Source of the DNA: Candidatus Bipolaricaulota bacterium
GTDB lineage: Bacteria > Bipolaricaulota > Bipolaricaulia > Bipolaricaulales > Bipolaricaulaceae
Direction of reading: 5' to 3'
DNA: 5,657 bases
Assembly: GCA_021163465.1 (NCBI GenBank)
Contig: JAGGWU010000115.1
Coordinates: 1-5,657 of the forward strand
This document shows, piece after piece, positions 1 through 5,352 of this stretch. The position numbers and the translations under genes were made by a program. Position 1 is the first letter of the stretch, and every line of letters begins with the position of its first letter. Below the pieces are notes generated by a model. The model searched no databases and was not told where the DNA came from. It saw only the letters and a program-made list of their open reading frames with translations.

Positions 1-500
1 ACCCCCACCACGCCCAAGATATCCAGGCCACAAATCCCCTGGGGGTATCCTCGGGTCCAGGTCTCGAAGAACATCAACCCCCTCACCCCGGCCTCATCCG
101 CGGCCCGCCGTAGCTCCTCCGCCACCTCACGGGGAACCCGGCGCCTCACCCAGGTAAAGTAGCCTTCCCGGTAAACCACCTTTACGGCCTCTTTTTCCGG
201 CAGCCCAAGGATGCGCTGAAGGAGCATCACCAATACCTCCGGCTTGGTCATGTGGTAGTTGTCCAGGGCGATATCGTAAGCCGGAACATCGCGGGCCAAG
301 GGGAGGCCGTTGCGGTCATATATCGTTCCCCGTCGTGCCGGGAGCTCTATCACCTCTTCTTGGATCTCCTTCGCGAGCTCGGACCAGTATCCGTGCTCCA
401 CCACCTGAAGCTGGAAAAGCCTGGCCACCACCGCCAGGGCTCCGAGACCGAGGAGGACGAAAACAAAGGTGGCCCGCTTAATCGTTGCCTCTCTCCACAT
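1..500 (-). CDS. ftsI: Peptidoglycan transpeptidase FtsI / class B penicillin-binding protein, N-terminal part (runs off the window)
   Basis: This is the N-terminal 166 codons of a class B penicillin-binding protein, which cross-links septal peptidoglycan at the division site; the 3' end lies beyond base 1. I read the frame by hand from an ATG at 500-498. A short cytoplasmic tail (MWREATIKR) is followed by one membrane anchor at about residues 10-28. The hallmark N-terminal pedestal motif RRGTIYDRNG is at 56-65, and a second family motif, RGYPQG followed by DILGVVG, is at 150-166. The catalytic transpeptidase domain (SxxK, SxN, KTG) is not in the window. The start overlaps the end of the FtsL-like gene by 23 bases and has no strong Shine-Dalgarno, so translational coupling is likely. 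Position right after rsmH and ftsL is typical of ftsI in the dcw cluster. A sporulation (SpoVD-type) or elongation PBP paralogue cannot be excluded from this fragment. Confidence 0.93.
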   Translation of the reverse strand, partial: MWREATIKRATFVFVLLGLGALAVVARLFQLQVVEHGYWSELAKEIQEEVIELPARRGTIYDRNGLPLARDVPAYDIALDNYHMTKPEVLVMLLQRILGLPEKEAVKVVYREGYFTWVRRRVPREVAEELRRAADEAGVRGLMFFETWTRGYPQGICGLDILGVVG

Positions 501-834
501 CCCCGGGAATAGGGATGATCTGCTCCTTTTTCAGCGGAACAAGGAGCGGCTCCCCGGCTTCCTTTGCTTTCTCGTTCAGCTCCTTTACCAGTTGCAACAA
601 CGCTTCGGGGGAAAGGGCCGCCTCTACCCGGTACTCGAGCCCCAAAAGCTCAGTCTCCAGCCTTTTCACTTCGAGCGCCATTTCCGAGACTTGCCGTTGG
701 ACCAAAATGGCCTTCGCGTTCAGCCAAAGGTACAAAAACGCTAACCCCCCGACGATCGAAAGGATCACGAGGACAGCGGAAAGCCGTTTCCAATCGGCAT
801 CTCCGTGAAAACCCTCGTACATCAGAGAGAGCAT
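478..834 (-). CDS. FtsL/DivIC-like small bitopic cell-division protein
   Basis: This is a small protein of 118 residues from the ATG at 834, or 128 from a GTG at 864. It has a short basic cytoplasmic N-terminus (DADWKRL), one hydrophobic membrane segment of about 20 residues (LSAVLVILSIVGG onward), then an extracytoplasmic stretch with heptad-like leucines and charged residues that should form a coiled coil. FtsL proteins have this architecture: they join FtsB/DivIC and FtsQ/DivIB to activate septal FtsI/FtsW. Sequence similarity is weak, as usual for FtsL, so the call rests on topology, size and position between rsmH and ftsI. I prefer the ATG because AGGGG lies 5 bases upstream, whereas the GTG has no visible ribosome site and a stop two codons before it. 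The gap after rsmH is 56-86 bases, and the 3' end overlaps ftsI by 23 bases. The C-terminal tail is rich in Lys, Glu and Pro. Confidence 0.75.
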   Translation of the reverse strand: MLSLMYEGFHGDADWKRLSAVLVILSIVGGLAFLYLWLNAKAILVQRQVSEMALEVKRLETELLGLEYRVEAALSPEALLQLVKELNEKAKEAGEPLLVPLKKEQIIPIPGDVERGND

Positions 835-920
835 AATGGCCCCTGTCCCGCGGGACGAAGACACCGGCTACCCGCTACGGGAACCTTTTTCGCCGGTCGG
901 GGGTTATCGGGATGGGTTCA

Positions 921-1808
921 TCAAAATGGGGGCTTGCGTGCGGCGCGGAGCTTGGCCGATCGCGACCGGGGGTTCTTCTCCACCTCCTCGGCGGTGGGAG
1001 TAAGGGGCTTTTTGGTGAGGATCTCCACTTCCCCGGCGATCCAGCGCTGGCGAAAGGTTCGCTTCACGATCCGGTCCTCCAAAGAGTGGAAAGATATCGC
1101 CACCACCACCCCGCCGGGCCTGAGCACTTTGATTGCCGCTAATAGTCCCTCCCGCAGGGCATTAAGCTCGTCGTTTACCGCTATCCGGAGGGCCTGGAAG
1201 GTCCGGGTAGCGGGGTGGATGCGGTGGTAGCCGGGGGGGTAGCAGTGGGCGACGATCCGGGCGAGTTGGGTCGTGGTCTCTATGGGCCGGGATTTGACGA
1301 TGGCCCGGGCGATCCTCCCGGCATAGCGCTCCTCCCCATGTTCGCGCAGGATCCGGGCGATATCCTGTTCCGGCCAGCGGTTGACGATCTCGTATGCGGT
1401 GAGGTCCTGTGAGGGATCCATCCGCATGTCCAAGGGACCTTCTTTGAGAAAGCTGAAGCCACGTTTCGGGTCCTCCAGTTGAAAAGAGGACATCCCAAGG
1501 TCGAAGAGGACTCCGTCCGCTTCCTCAATTCCCTGATTCCTTAGGATCTCGTACAGATCTCGGAAATTCCCTTGAATCAGGCGACAGCGGTCTCCGAAAC
1601 GGGAAAGCCTTTCCCGGGCTACCTCGAGCGCTAAGGGATCACGATCGATCCCGATGAGCTCCGCCCCCCTCTCGAGGATTGCCTCGGCGTGGCCCCCGGT
1701 CCCCACGGTCGCGTCCACGACCAACTTCCCCGGCCTCGGGTCCAGGAACCGGAGTACCTCTTGCACCATCACCGGCTCATGCCATCGCGCGGAGGAACCG
1801 GATGACAT
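921..1808 (-). CDS. rsmH: 16S rRNA (cytosine(1402)-N(4))-methyltransferase RsmH (MraW)
   Basis: RsmH methylates N4 of C1402 of 16S rRNA in the ribosomal P site, using S-adenosylmethionine. At 295 residues the gene has full family length. Signatures in order: HEPVMVQEVL at 10-19; the SAM-binding loop DATVGTGGH at 32-40; the acidic pair in GIDRDP at 53-58; FDLGMSSFQL at 102-111, then RGFSF and LDMRMD to about 131; a helical insert with NRWPEQDIA and GEERYAGRIARAI; HPATRTFQALRI; and the C-terminal RPGGVVVAISFHSLEDRIVK, ending with RSRSAKLRAARK. The ATG at 1808-1806 has the purine-rich GGGAAGGGG upstream, although this site lies inside the last codons' neighbourhood of the csaB-like gene, with which it overlaps by 32 bases. 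Stop is TGA. Placement just before ftsL-ftsI is the standard dcw arrangement. Every family motif is intact, so I expect an active enzyme. Confidence 0.98.
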   Translation of the reverse strand: MSSGSSARWHEPVMVQEVLRFLDPRPGKLVVDATVGTGGHAEAILERGAELIGIDRDPLALEVARERLSRFGDRCRLIQGNFRDLYEILRNQGIEEADGVLFDLGMSSFQLEDPKRGFSFLKEGPLDMRMDPSQDLTAYEIVNRWPEQDIARILREHGEERYAGRIARAIVKSRPIETTTQLARIVAHCYPPGYHRIHPATRTFQALRIAVNDELNALREGLLAAIKVLRPGGVVVAISFHSLEDRIVKRTFRQRWIAGEVEILTKKPLTPTAEEVEKNPRSRSAKLRAARKPPF

Positions 1809-2703
1809 CCTCTACCCCTTCCCTGGCCTCGGCTTGGAGCCTCTCCCGGGCCACTTTCAGTGCTGCACCATAATGGGGCGAAAGGGTTTTCTCCAATGTA
1901 TCCCGCACGCTAGCCCCAGGGATTCGGGGGATCCCATGGGGCAGGTCCCGCTCCACCAGCGCCAGGAAGGCGCTGACCTTCGGAGCATACGGGACGGCCA
2001 CGAAGGGCGTGCCGCAGATGAGGGCGAATTCCAAGAAGTGGAGCCGCGCCCCCACCGCCAACGTTGCCCCCCCGATGACCTCCCGTGCCTCGTCCACCGT
2101 GCGGGGGGCGATGAGCTCGAGGCCCGCTAACGCGTGTTCGTCTTCCCCCCGGGCCATCACGAGCCCCTTTAGGGGCCTTCCCAACCGCTTGGCCGCTTCG
2201 CGAGCGAAATCCAGCGCAGCCGCCCGGGCCTCCGGGGGGAGCGATGGGGTTAGGTTGAGGAGCACCGGGCCGCGGTGGGTTCCCGTGGGCGGATCGAGCG
2301 AGAGGGCCACGTCCCTGGCCTCCCGGGCATCCACTCCGAGGAGACGGAGTCCCTCCCTGGACAGGGGATCGCGCACGGATATGTAATCGACATCACACAA
2401 AATACGGGGGAGGATCCATCTGCCCAGGAGGGAGCGGACATCCACCCCCACCGCGCCCAAGACCGTTTTGCCCCTTCCGACGGCGGCCTTTATGGCCGCC
2501 GCGTAAAAAAGGAGGGAGCGCCGGGAAGTACGGTCCTGGAGGGGTTCTCCCGTGAAGATCACCGTTTCCCCGTGGGGAAGGCGCGGCGGGGCGAAAGCAA
2601 CCACTTGTCCTACCTCCGCCAGGGCCCGGGACCATGCCTCCCGCAGGGCTTCGTCCCCGAGGTTCCCCTTCCCGAAGTAGCCGTAGAGGACGATCTCCAC
2701 CAC
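1777..2703 (-). CDS. csaB: CsaB-like polysaccharide pyruvyl transferase family protein
   Basis: This is a member of the polysaccharide pyruvyl transferase family. CsaB adds ketal pyruvate from phosphoenolpyruvate to secondary cell-wall polysaccharide, creating the ligand for SLH-domain S-layer proteins. Family features: GYFGKGNLGDEAL at 8-20; LQDRTSRRSLLFY at 55-67; DYISVRDPLS at 106-115 followed by LLGVDA; LLNLTPSLP at 148-156; and the C-terminal GARLHFLEFALICGTPF at 218-234 with YAPKVSAFL after it, giving R220, H222 and K242 as likely functional residues. Oddities: at 308 residues it appears shorter than typical CsaB, and the glycine triplet that normally precedes LLQD is replaced by TGE (51-53). 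The later QG-GP motif also reads AVGVDV. The fold assignment is firm; the exact reaction is less certain. Two consecutive GTG codons (2703-2701 and 2700-2698) could start it, and neither has a Shine-Dalgarno. It overlaps rsmH by 32 bases and heads the minus-strand operon. Confidence 0.85.
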   Translation of the reverse strand: MVEIVLYGYFGKGNLGDEALREAWSRALAEVGQVVAFAPPRLPHGETVIFTGEPLQDRTSRRSLLFYAAAIKAAVGRGKTVLGAVGVDVRSLLGRWILPRILCDVDYISVRDPLSREGLRLLGVDAREARDVALSLDPPTGTHRGPVLLNLTPSLPPEARAAALDFAREAAKRLGRPLKGLVMARGEDEHALAGLELIAPRTVDEAREVIGGATLAVGARLHFLEFALICGTPFVAVPYAPKVSAFLALVERDLPHGIPRIPGASVRDTLEKTLSPHYGAALKVARERLQAEAREGVEDVIRFLRAMA

Positions 2704-2706
2704 CGA

Positions 2707-2712
2707 ATTCTA
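2707..2712 (-). promoter_or_regulatory. Possible -10 element for the csaB-rsmH-ftsL-ftsI operon (leaderless type)
   Basis: On the minus strand TAGAAT matches the TATAAT consensus at five of six bases. It lies 3 bases before the first GTG and 6 bases before the second GTG of the csaB-like gene. No Shine-Dalgarno lies between, and no good -35 is seen 16-18 bases upstream. This geometry would put transcription start at or next to the start codon, giving a leaderless mRNA. It is the best promoter-like element I see for this strand in the 100-base divergent region, but a single hexamer can occur by chance. Confidence 0.35.
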
Positions 2713-2764
2713 AGCCGCACCGAAGGATCCCGCGTATGTTCCATCCACAACGGAAAGGCGTGGA

Positions 2765-2794
2765 TTGACCCTGGCGGGGCAGGGGGTATAAAAT
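2765..2794 (+). promoter_or_regulatory. Sigma70-type promoter of the tRNA-Cys/tRNA-Val unit
   Basis: A -35 box TTGACC at 2765-2770 is followed by an A/T-rich block TATAAAAT at 2787-2794 in otherwise GC-rich DNA. Reading the -10 as TATAAA gives a 16-base spacer, and as TAAAAT an 18-base spacer; each matches consensus at five of six bases. Predicted transcription start is near 2800, a few bases before the mature 5' end of tRNA-Cys, so the 5' leader would be very short. Confidence 0.72.
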
Positions 2795-2803
2795 AGCGCT
2801 GGT

Positions 2804-2876
2804 GGCGGCGTAGCCAAGCGGTTAAGGCGAGGGACTGCAAATCCCTTATTCCCCGGTTCGAATCCGGGCGCCGCCT
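2804..2876 (+). tRNA. tRNA-Cys (anticodon GCA), 3' CCA not encoded
   Basis: A complete cloverleaf is visible. Acceptor GGCGGCG (2804-2810) pairs with CGCCGCC (2869-2875). The D arm is GCC...GGC with AAGCGGTTAA in the loop. The anticodon stem AGGGA/TCCCT closes the loop CTGCAAA, with anticodon GCA at 2837-2839. The T stem CCCGG/CCGGG encloses TTCGAAT. Discriminator base 73 is T, the known cysteine identity base. The next bases are CGA rather than CCA, so the tail must be added by tRNA nucleotidyltransferase. It is the first gene of a two-tRNA transcript, 3 bases before tRNA-Val. Confidence 0.97.
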
Positions 2877-2879
2877 CGA

Positions 2880-2955
2880 GGGTGGTTAGCTCAGTTGGGA
2901 GAGCGCACGCTTGACGTGCGTGAGGTCGCAGGTTCAAGTCCTGCACCACCCACCA
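2880..2955 (+). tRNA. tRNA-Val (anticodon GAC), 3' CCA encoded
   Basis: Acceptor GGGTGGT (2880-2886) pairs with ACCACCC (2945-2951), discriminator A at 2952, and CCA is encoded at 2953-2955. The D arm has AGCTCAGTTGGGAGAGC. The anticodon stem CACGC/GCGTG (2906-2910, 2918-2922) closes a loop with GAC at 2913-2915, reading GUC and GUU valine codons. T stem GCAGG/CCTGC encloses TTCAAGT. It follows tRNA-Cys by 3 bases and is directly followed by the terminator. Confidence 0.97.
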
Positions 2956-2956
2956 A

Positions 2957-2985
2957 GGCCGCGAAAATCGCGGCCTTTTTCTTTT
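2957..2985 (+). terminator. Intrinsic terminator of the tRNA unit
   Basis: A perfect 8-bp GC-rich stem, GGCCGCGA (2957-2964) with TCGCGGCC (2968-2975), closes an AAA loop. It is followed by TTTTTCTTTT (2976-2985). The two A residues before the stem (2955-2956) can also pair with the first T residues. It lies one base after the tRNA-Val CCA and separates the tRNA unit from pfp. Confidence 0.93.
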
Positions 2986-3006
2986 GTCCGGCCCGCGCGT
3001 TTAAAG

Positions 3007-3025
3007 CAAAGGTTTGCATAAACCG
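3007..3025. repeat. Overlapping short palindromes in the pfp leader
   Basis: Two dyads share bases: GCAAA-GG-TTTGC at 3007-3018 and GGTTT-GCAT-AAACC at 3012-3025. They form an A/T-rich island in the 78-base gap between the tRNA terminator and pfp, about 40 bases before the start codon. They could be an operator or alternative hairpins in the leader, but short dyads like these can arise by chance. I see no convincing -35/-10 pair in the gap. Confidence 0.3.
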
Positions 3026-3053
3026 GAGCGAGAAGAGAGGATTAGGGAGCGAA

Positions 3054-3059
3054 AGGAGG
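3054..3059 (+). promoter_or_regulatory. Shine-Dalgarno site of pfp
   Basis: AGGAGG, within AAAGGAGGAG, lies 4 bases before the GTG at 3064. It fixes that GTG as the start, since the protein's first beta strand (KNVVVAMGGG) begins immediately and no other in-frame start lies close by. The spacing is a little short. Confidence 0.75.
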
Positions 3060-3063
3060 AGTT

Positions 3064-4353
3064 GTGGGTGGCAAGAACGTCGTTGTGGCCATGGGCGGAG
3101 GGCCCACCCCGGTCATCAACAACTCCCTGCGGGGGATCGTGGAGGCGGCCCGCACTTATCCACACGTGTTCGGGACCGTCTACGGGGCCTGGCACGGGGT
3201 TCTCGGGATCCTGAGGGAAGAGCTCCTGGATCTCTCGGCCCAGCCCGAGGAGGAGATCGCGCTCCTCAGGGCCACCCCCGCCGCCGGGGCCATCGGCACC
3301 GCCCGCTACAAGCTCGAACACGAGGACGACCTCAAAAGGATCATCGAGGTCTTCAGGGCTCACGACGTGGGCTATTTCTTCGGGATCGGAGGAAACGACA
3401 CCCAGCTTGTGTGCCTCAAGGTAGCCGAGGCCGCCCGCGATGCGGGATACGAGCTCACCGTGGTGGGGGTCCCCAAGACCATCGACAACGACCTCGGGGA
3501 TCCCGAACTGGAGCTTGTAGATCACACCCCAGGGTACGGCTCGGTGGCCCGGTATTGGGCGTGGACGGTCCAGTGCCTGGAGGAAGAGAACCGGGGCTCG
3601 TCCCCGGCGGACCCGGTGTTGGTAGTCCAGGCCATGGGGAGGCGGGTGGGGTTCGTCCCCGCCGCCGCCCGGCTCGCCGACCCCGAGCGTGAGTTCCCCC
3701 TCTTGATCCTCCTCGCCGAGTGCGGCCTCTCGCTCGAGGAGATCACCGATTCCATCGCCGACACGGTGAGAACCCACGGTCGGGCGCTGGTGGTGGTCTC
3801 GGAGGGGCTTAAGCTCGGGGAGCTGGGGGAGCGTCGGGATGCCTTCGGCCACGCTGCTTTTTCGTCTTCCCGCGCTACGGTGGCCCAAAACCTGGTAAAC
3901 CACTTGAACGATGTGGGCCTGCCGGCGCGGGGGCTCGCCCGGGGACAGGTCCCCGGCACCGAGCAGCGGGACGCCATCCTCTACGCCTCACCGGTAGACC
4001 TGGACGAGGCCTATGCGGTGGGGGTAAAGGCGGTGGAGCTTGCCGCCGCCGGGGAATCGGGGTACATGGTCACCATCCGCCGAACTTCCGATAGACCCTA
4101 CCGCGCCGAATACGGAAAGACCCCCCTCATTGAGGTAGCCGGCAAAGACAGGCCCTTCCCCGAGCACTGGATCTCCGAGACCAAGACCGATGTCACCGAC
4201 GACTTCGTCCGCTACGCGCGGCCCCTCTTGGGGGAGGATCGGGTTTCGGTGCCCGTGGTAGGGGGGAGGCTCAGGTTCGCGCGCCTGAAGATGGTCTTCG
4301 CGCCGAAAAAGCTTCCCGATTACGTTCCGGCGGCCTGGAGGGGTGACGCGTAA
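3064..4353 (+). CDS. pfp: Pyrophosphate-type 6-phosphofructokinase (diphosphate-fructose-6-phosphate 1-phosphotransferase)
   Basis: This enzyme interconverts fructose 6-phosphate and fructose 1,6-bisphosphate in the cytoplasm, probably with pyrophosphate as donor, which makes the step reversible. The 429-residue protein carries the PFK motifs: MGGGPTPVIN at 10-19; IGGNDT at 108-113; VPKTIDNDL at 136-144 with D141 as the expected catalytic base; DHTPGYGS at 153-160; QAMGRRVGF at 189-197; VVSEGL at 244-249; DAFGH at 259-263; and RGQVPGTEQRD at 293-303. In ATP enzymes the two donor-site positions are glycine (GGDG and PGTIDND). Here they are D112 and K138, the pair known to mark PPi dependence. 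The long C-terminal part, with PFPEHWI and YARPLL, suits the larger PPi clade rather than the roughly 320-residue bacterial PfkA. Oddities are N111 and T113 in GGNDT and extra residues (GDPELELV) before DHTPG. The last codons and stop lie in a repeat element. It is the first gene of a run with a HAD gene and gnd. Confidence 0.93.
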   Translation: MGGKNVVVAMGGGPTPVINNSLRGIVEAARTYPHVFGTVYGAWHGVLGILREELLDLSAQPEEEIALLRATPAAGAIGTARYKLEHEDDLKRIIEVFRAHDVGYFFGIGGNDTQLVCLKVAEAARDAGYELTVVGVPKTIDNDLGDPELELVDHTPGYGSVARYWAWTVQCLEEENRGSSPADPVLVVQAMGRRVGFVPAAARLADPEREFPLLILLAECGLSLEEITDSIADTVRTHGRALVVVSEGLKLGELGERRDAFGHAAFSSSRATVAQNLVNHLNDVGLPARGLARGQVPGTEQRDAILYASPVDLDEAYAVGVKAVELAAAGESGYMVTIRRTSDRPYRAEYGKTPLIEVAGKDRPFPEHWISETKTDVTDDFVRYARPLLGEDRVSVPVVGGRLRFARLKMVFAPKKLPDYVPAAWRGDA

Positions 4354-4419
4354 CGGGTGATGCGTGACGTGTGGAGAATAGCACAAAGAACCCATCACGC
4401 GTTACGCATCACGCGTCAC
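4343..4419. repeat. Inverted element built of 7-bp tandem units (GTRAYGS), two four-unit arms
   Basis: The left arm (4343-4370) is exactly four heptamers: GTGACGC, GTAACGG, GTGATGC, GTGACGT. The right arm (4392-4419), read on the minus strand, is also exactly four heptamers: GTGACGC, GTGATGC, GTAACGC, GTGATGG. The arms are separated by 21 bases (4371-4391). Aligned as a hairpin they match at most positions, with the outer nine bases GTGACGCGT perfect and some G-U pairs inside. The element begins inside the last codons of pfp and supplies its TAA, and ends 7 bases before the HAD gene's ribosome site. No T-run follows, so it is not a typical terminator. Possible roles are an mRNA stabilising or processing hairpin, a protein-binding array, or a small dispersed intergenic repeat. 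Confidence 0.85.
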
Positions 4420-4426
4420 GGAACTA

Positions 4427-4432
4427 AGGAGG
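4427..4432 (+). promoter_or_regulatory. Shine-Dalgarno site of the HAD hydrolase gene
   Basis: AGGAGG within TAAGGAGGGG lies 5 bases before the ATG at 4438, an ideal distance. It decides the start in favour of 4438 over the in-frame GTG/ATG at 4357/4360, which would translate through the inverted element. Confidence 0.88.
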
Positions 4433-4437
4433 GGAGC

Positions 4438-5352
4438 ATGGATTACCGCGAAAGGCTCGAGGGCTTCCGGCCCAAGAGGGATTACTTGGTGTGCATCGAC
4501 ACCGACGGGTGCGTTTTCGACAACATGGGGATAAAGCAGAGGGAATGTTTCACCCCCTGGATGATCGCCTATTTCGGGCTTCAGCCGGTGGCCCAGGCGG
4601 CCCGGGAATGCAAGGAATTCGCCGATCTCTTCTCAAAAACCCGCGGGGCCAACCGCCACATCACCATAAAAAGGATCCTCACGGAGCTTCTGCCGAACCA
4701 TCCCCTGGTGAAACGACGTGGCTTCAAAGTCCCGCAGCTCCCCCACTACTTCGCCTGGGTGGACGACCCGAACTCCGTCCTCTCCAACGACGGTCTCAGG
4801 GAGGCCATAAAGAACGCTCCTTCGGAGGAAGCGAGAAAGGAATTCGAGCTCGTGCTCGAGTGGTCCGAGCGGGTAAACTGGGCGATAAAGGAGATCGTGA
4901 AGGAGATACCGCCTTTCCCCGGGGCCCGGGAGGCCCTGGAACGGATCCGGGAGAGGGCCGACATCGTGGTGGTCTCCCAGACCCCCATCGAGGCGATCGA
5001 GCGGGAGTGGAAGGAACACGGCATATACGACTACGCGGACCTCATCTGTGGCCAGGAGATGGGCACGAAATCCCAACACATCGCTGCCACATCCAAGCAC
5101 TATCCCAAGGACAGGGTCCTCATGATCGGCGATGCCCCGGGAGATCTGAAAGCGGCAAAGGACAACGGGGTCCTCTTCTACCCCATAATCCCTGGACAGG
5201 AAGAGGAATCCTGGGACCGCTTCAACCGCGAGGCCCTGGAGCGCTTCTTCAGCGGCACGTATGCGGGTGATTATGAGCGGGAGCTCATAGAAAAATTCGA
5301 GGCGGCGCTTCCCGAGCGGCCGCCGTGGGAGACGGGGGGTGAGGGTGGATGA
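4438..5352 (+). CDS. HAD-superfamily hydrolase of unknown substrate
   Basis: This 304-residue protein has all four haloacid dehalogenase catalytic motifs: motif I IDTDG at 20-24 (nucleophile D21, acid/base D23); motif II VVVSQT at 177-182 (S180); motif III K211 in GTKSQ; and motif IV MIGDAPGDLKAA at 229-240 (D232, D236 for Mg2+). A phosphomonoesterase or phosphonatase-like reaction is therefore expected in the cytoplasm; no signal peptide or membrane segment is seen. Between motifs I and II lies a large, mostly helical cap of about 135 residues (roughly 30-165), rich in aromatic and charged residues, which would choose the substrate. The motif IIPGQEEESW after motif IV is a further conserved-looking stretch. 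I do not recognise a named subfamily. It follows pfp by 84 bases and overlaps gnd by ATGA, so its translation is probably coupled to gnd, which hints at a sugar-phosphate or sugar-acid phosphate substrate. That role is inference only. Confidence 0.88.
   Translation: MDYRERLEGFRPKRDYLVCIDTDGCVFDNMGIKQRECFTPWMIAYFGLQPVAQAARECKEFADLFSKTRGANRHITIKRILTELLPNHPLVKRRGFKVPQLPHYFAWVDDPNSVLSNDGLREAIKNAPSEEARKEFELVLEWSERVNWAIKEIVKEIPPFPGAREALERIRERADIVVVSQTPIEAIEREWKEHGIYDYADLICGQEMGTKSQHIAATSKHYPKDRVLMIGDAPGDLKAAKDNGVLFYPIIPGQEEESWDRFNREALERFFSGTYAGDYERELIEKFEAALPERPPWETGGEGG

Noticed and set aside
835..864. GTG start at 864 for the FtsL-like gene
   Set aside because: It is open, but has no Shine-Dalgarno; ATG at 834 has AGGGG 5 bases upstream. 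The choice is not certain.
848..874. Small CCCGCTACGGG dyad between rsmH and the FtsL-like gene as a terminator
   Set aside because: The stem is only four base pairs and no T-run follows on the minus strand.
2275..2796. 173-codon plus-strand frame opposite csaB
   Set aside because: It is antisense to a gene with clear family motifs, spans the tRNA promoter, and shows no recognisable domain.
2984..3046. Sigma70 promoter for pfp (TTGTCC, TTGCAT, CATAAA and GATTAG considered)
   Set aside because: No pair gives both an acceptable -35 and -10 at 16-18 bases spacing. A promoter is likely here but I cannot place it.
2895..3692. 265-codon plus-strand frame starting inside tRNA-Val
   Set aside because: It begins in the tRNA, reads through the terminator, and then overlaps pfp in another frame with an Arg/Gly/Pro-rich product. 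No family motif is seen.
3001..3903. 300-codon open frame on the minus strand
   Set aside because: It lies antisense to the strongly supported pfp and across its leader. The product is low-complexity, rich in Gly, Pro, Arg and His, with no recognisable motif: a typical GC-rich shadow frame.
4343..4419. Intrinsic terminator or CRISPR-like array
   Set aside because: No T-run follows the right arm and the paired stem is imperfect and long, so it is not a classical terminator. Units are 7 bp without spacers, so it is not CRISPR.
4357..4437. Upstream in-frame extension of the HAD gene from GTG/ATG at 4357/4360
   Set aside because: The extra residues are encoded by the heptamer repeat, no ribosome site precedes them, and a near-ideal AGGAGG sits 5 bases before ATG 4438.
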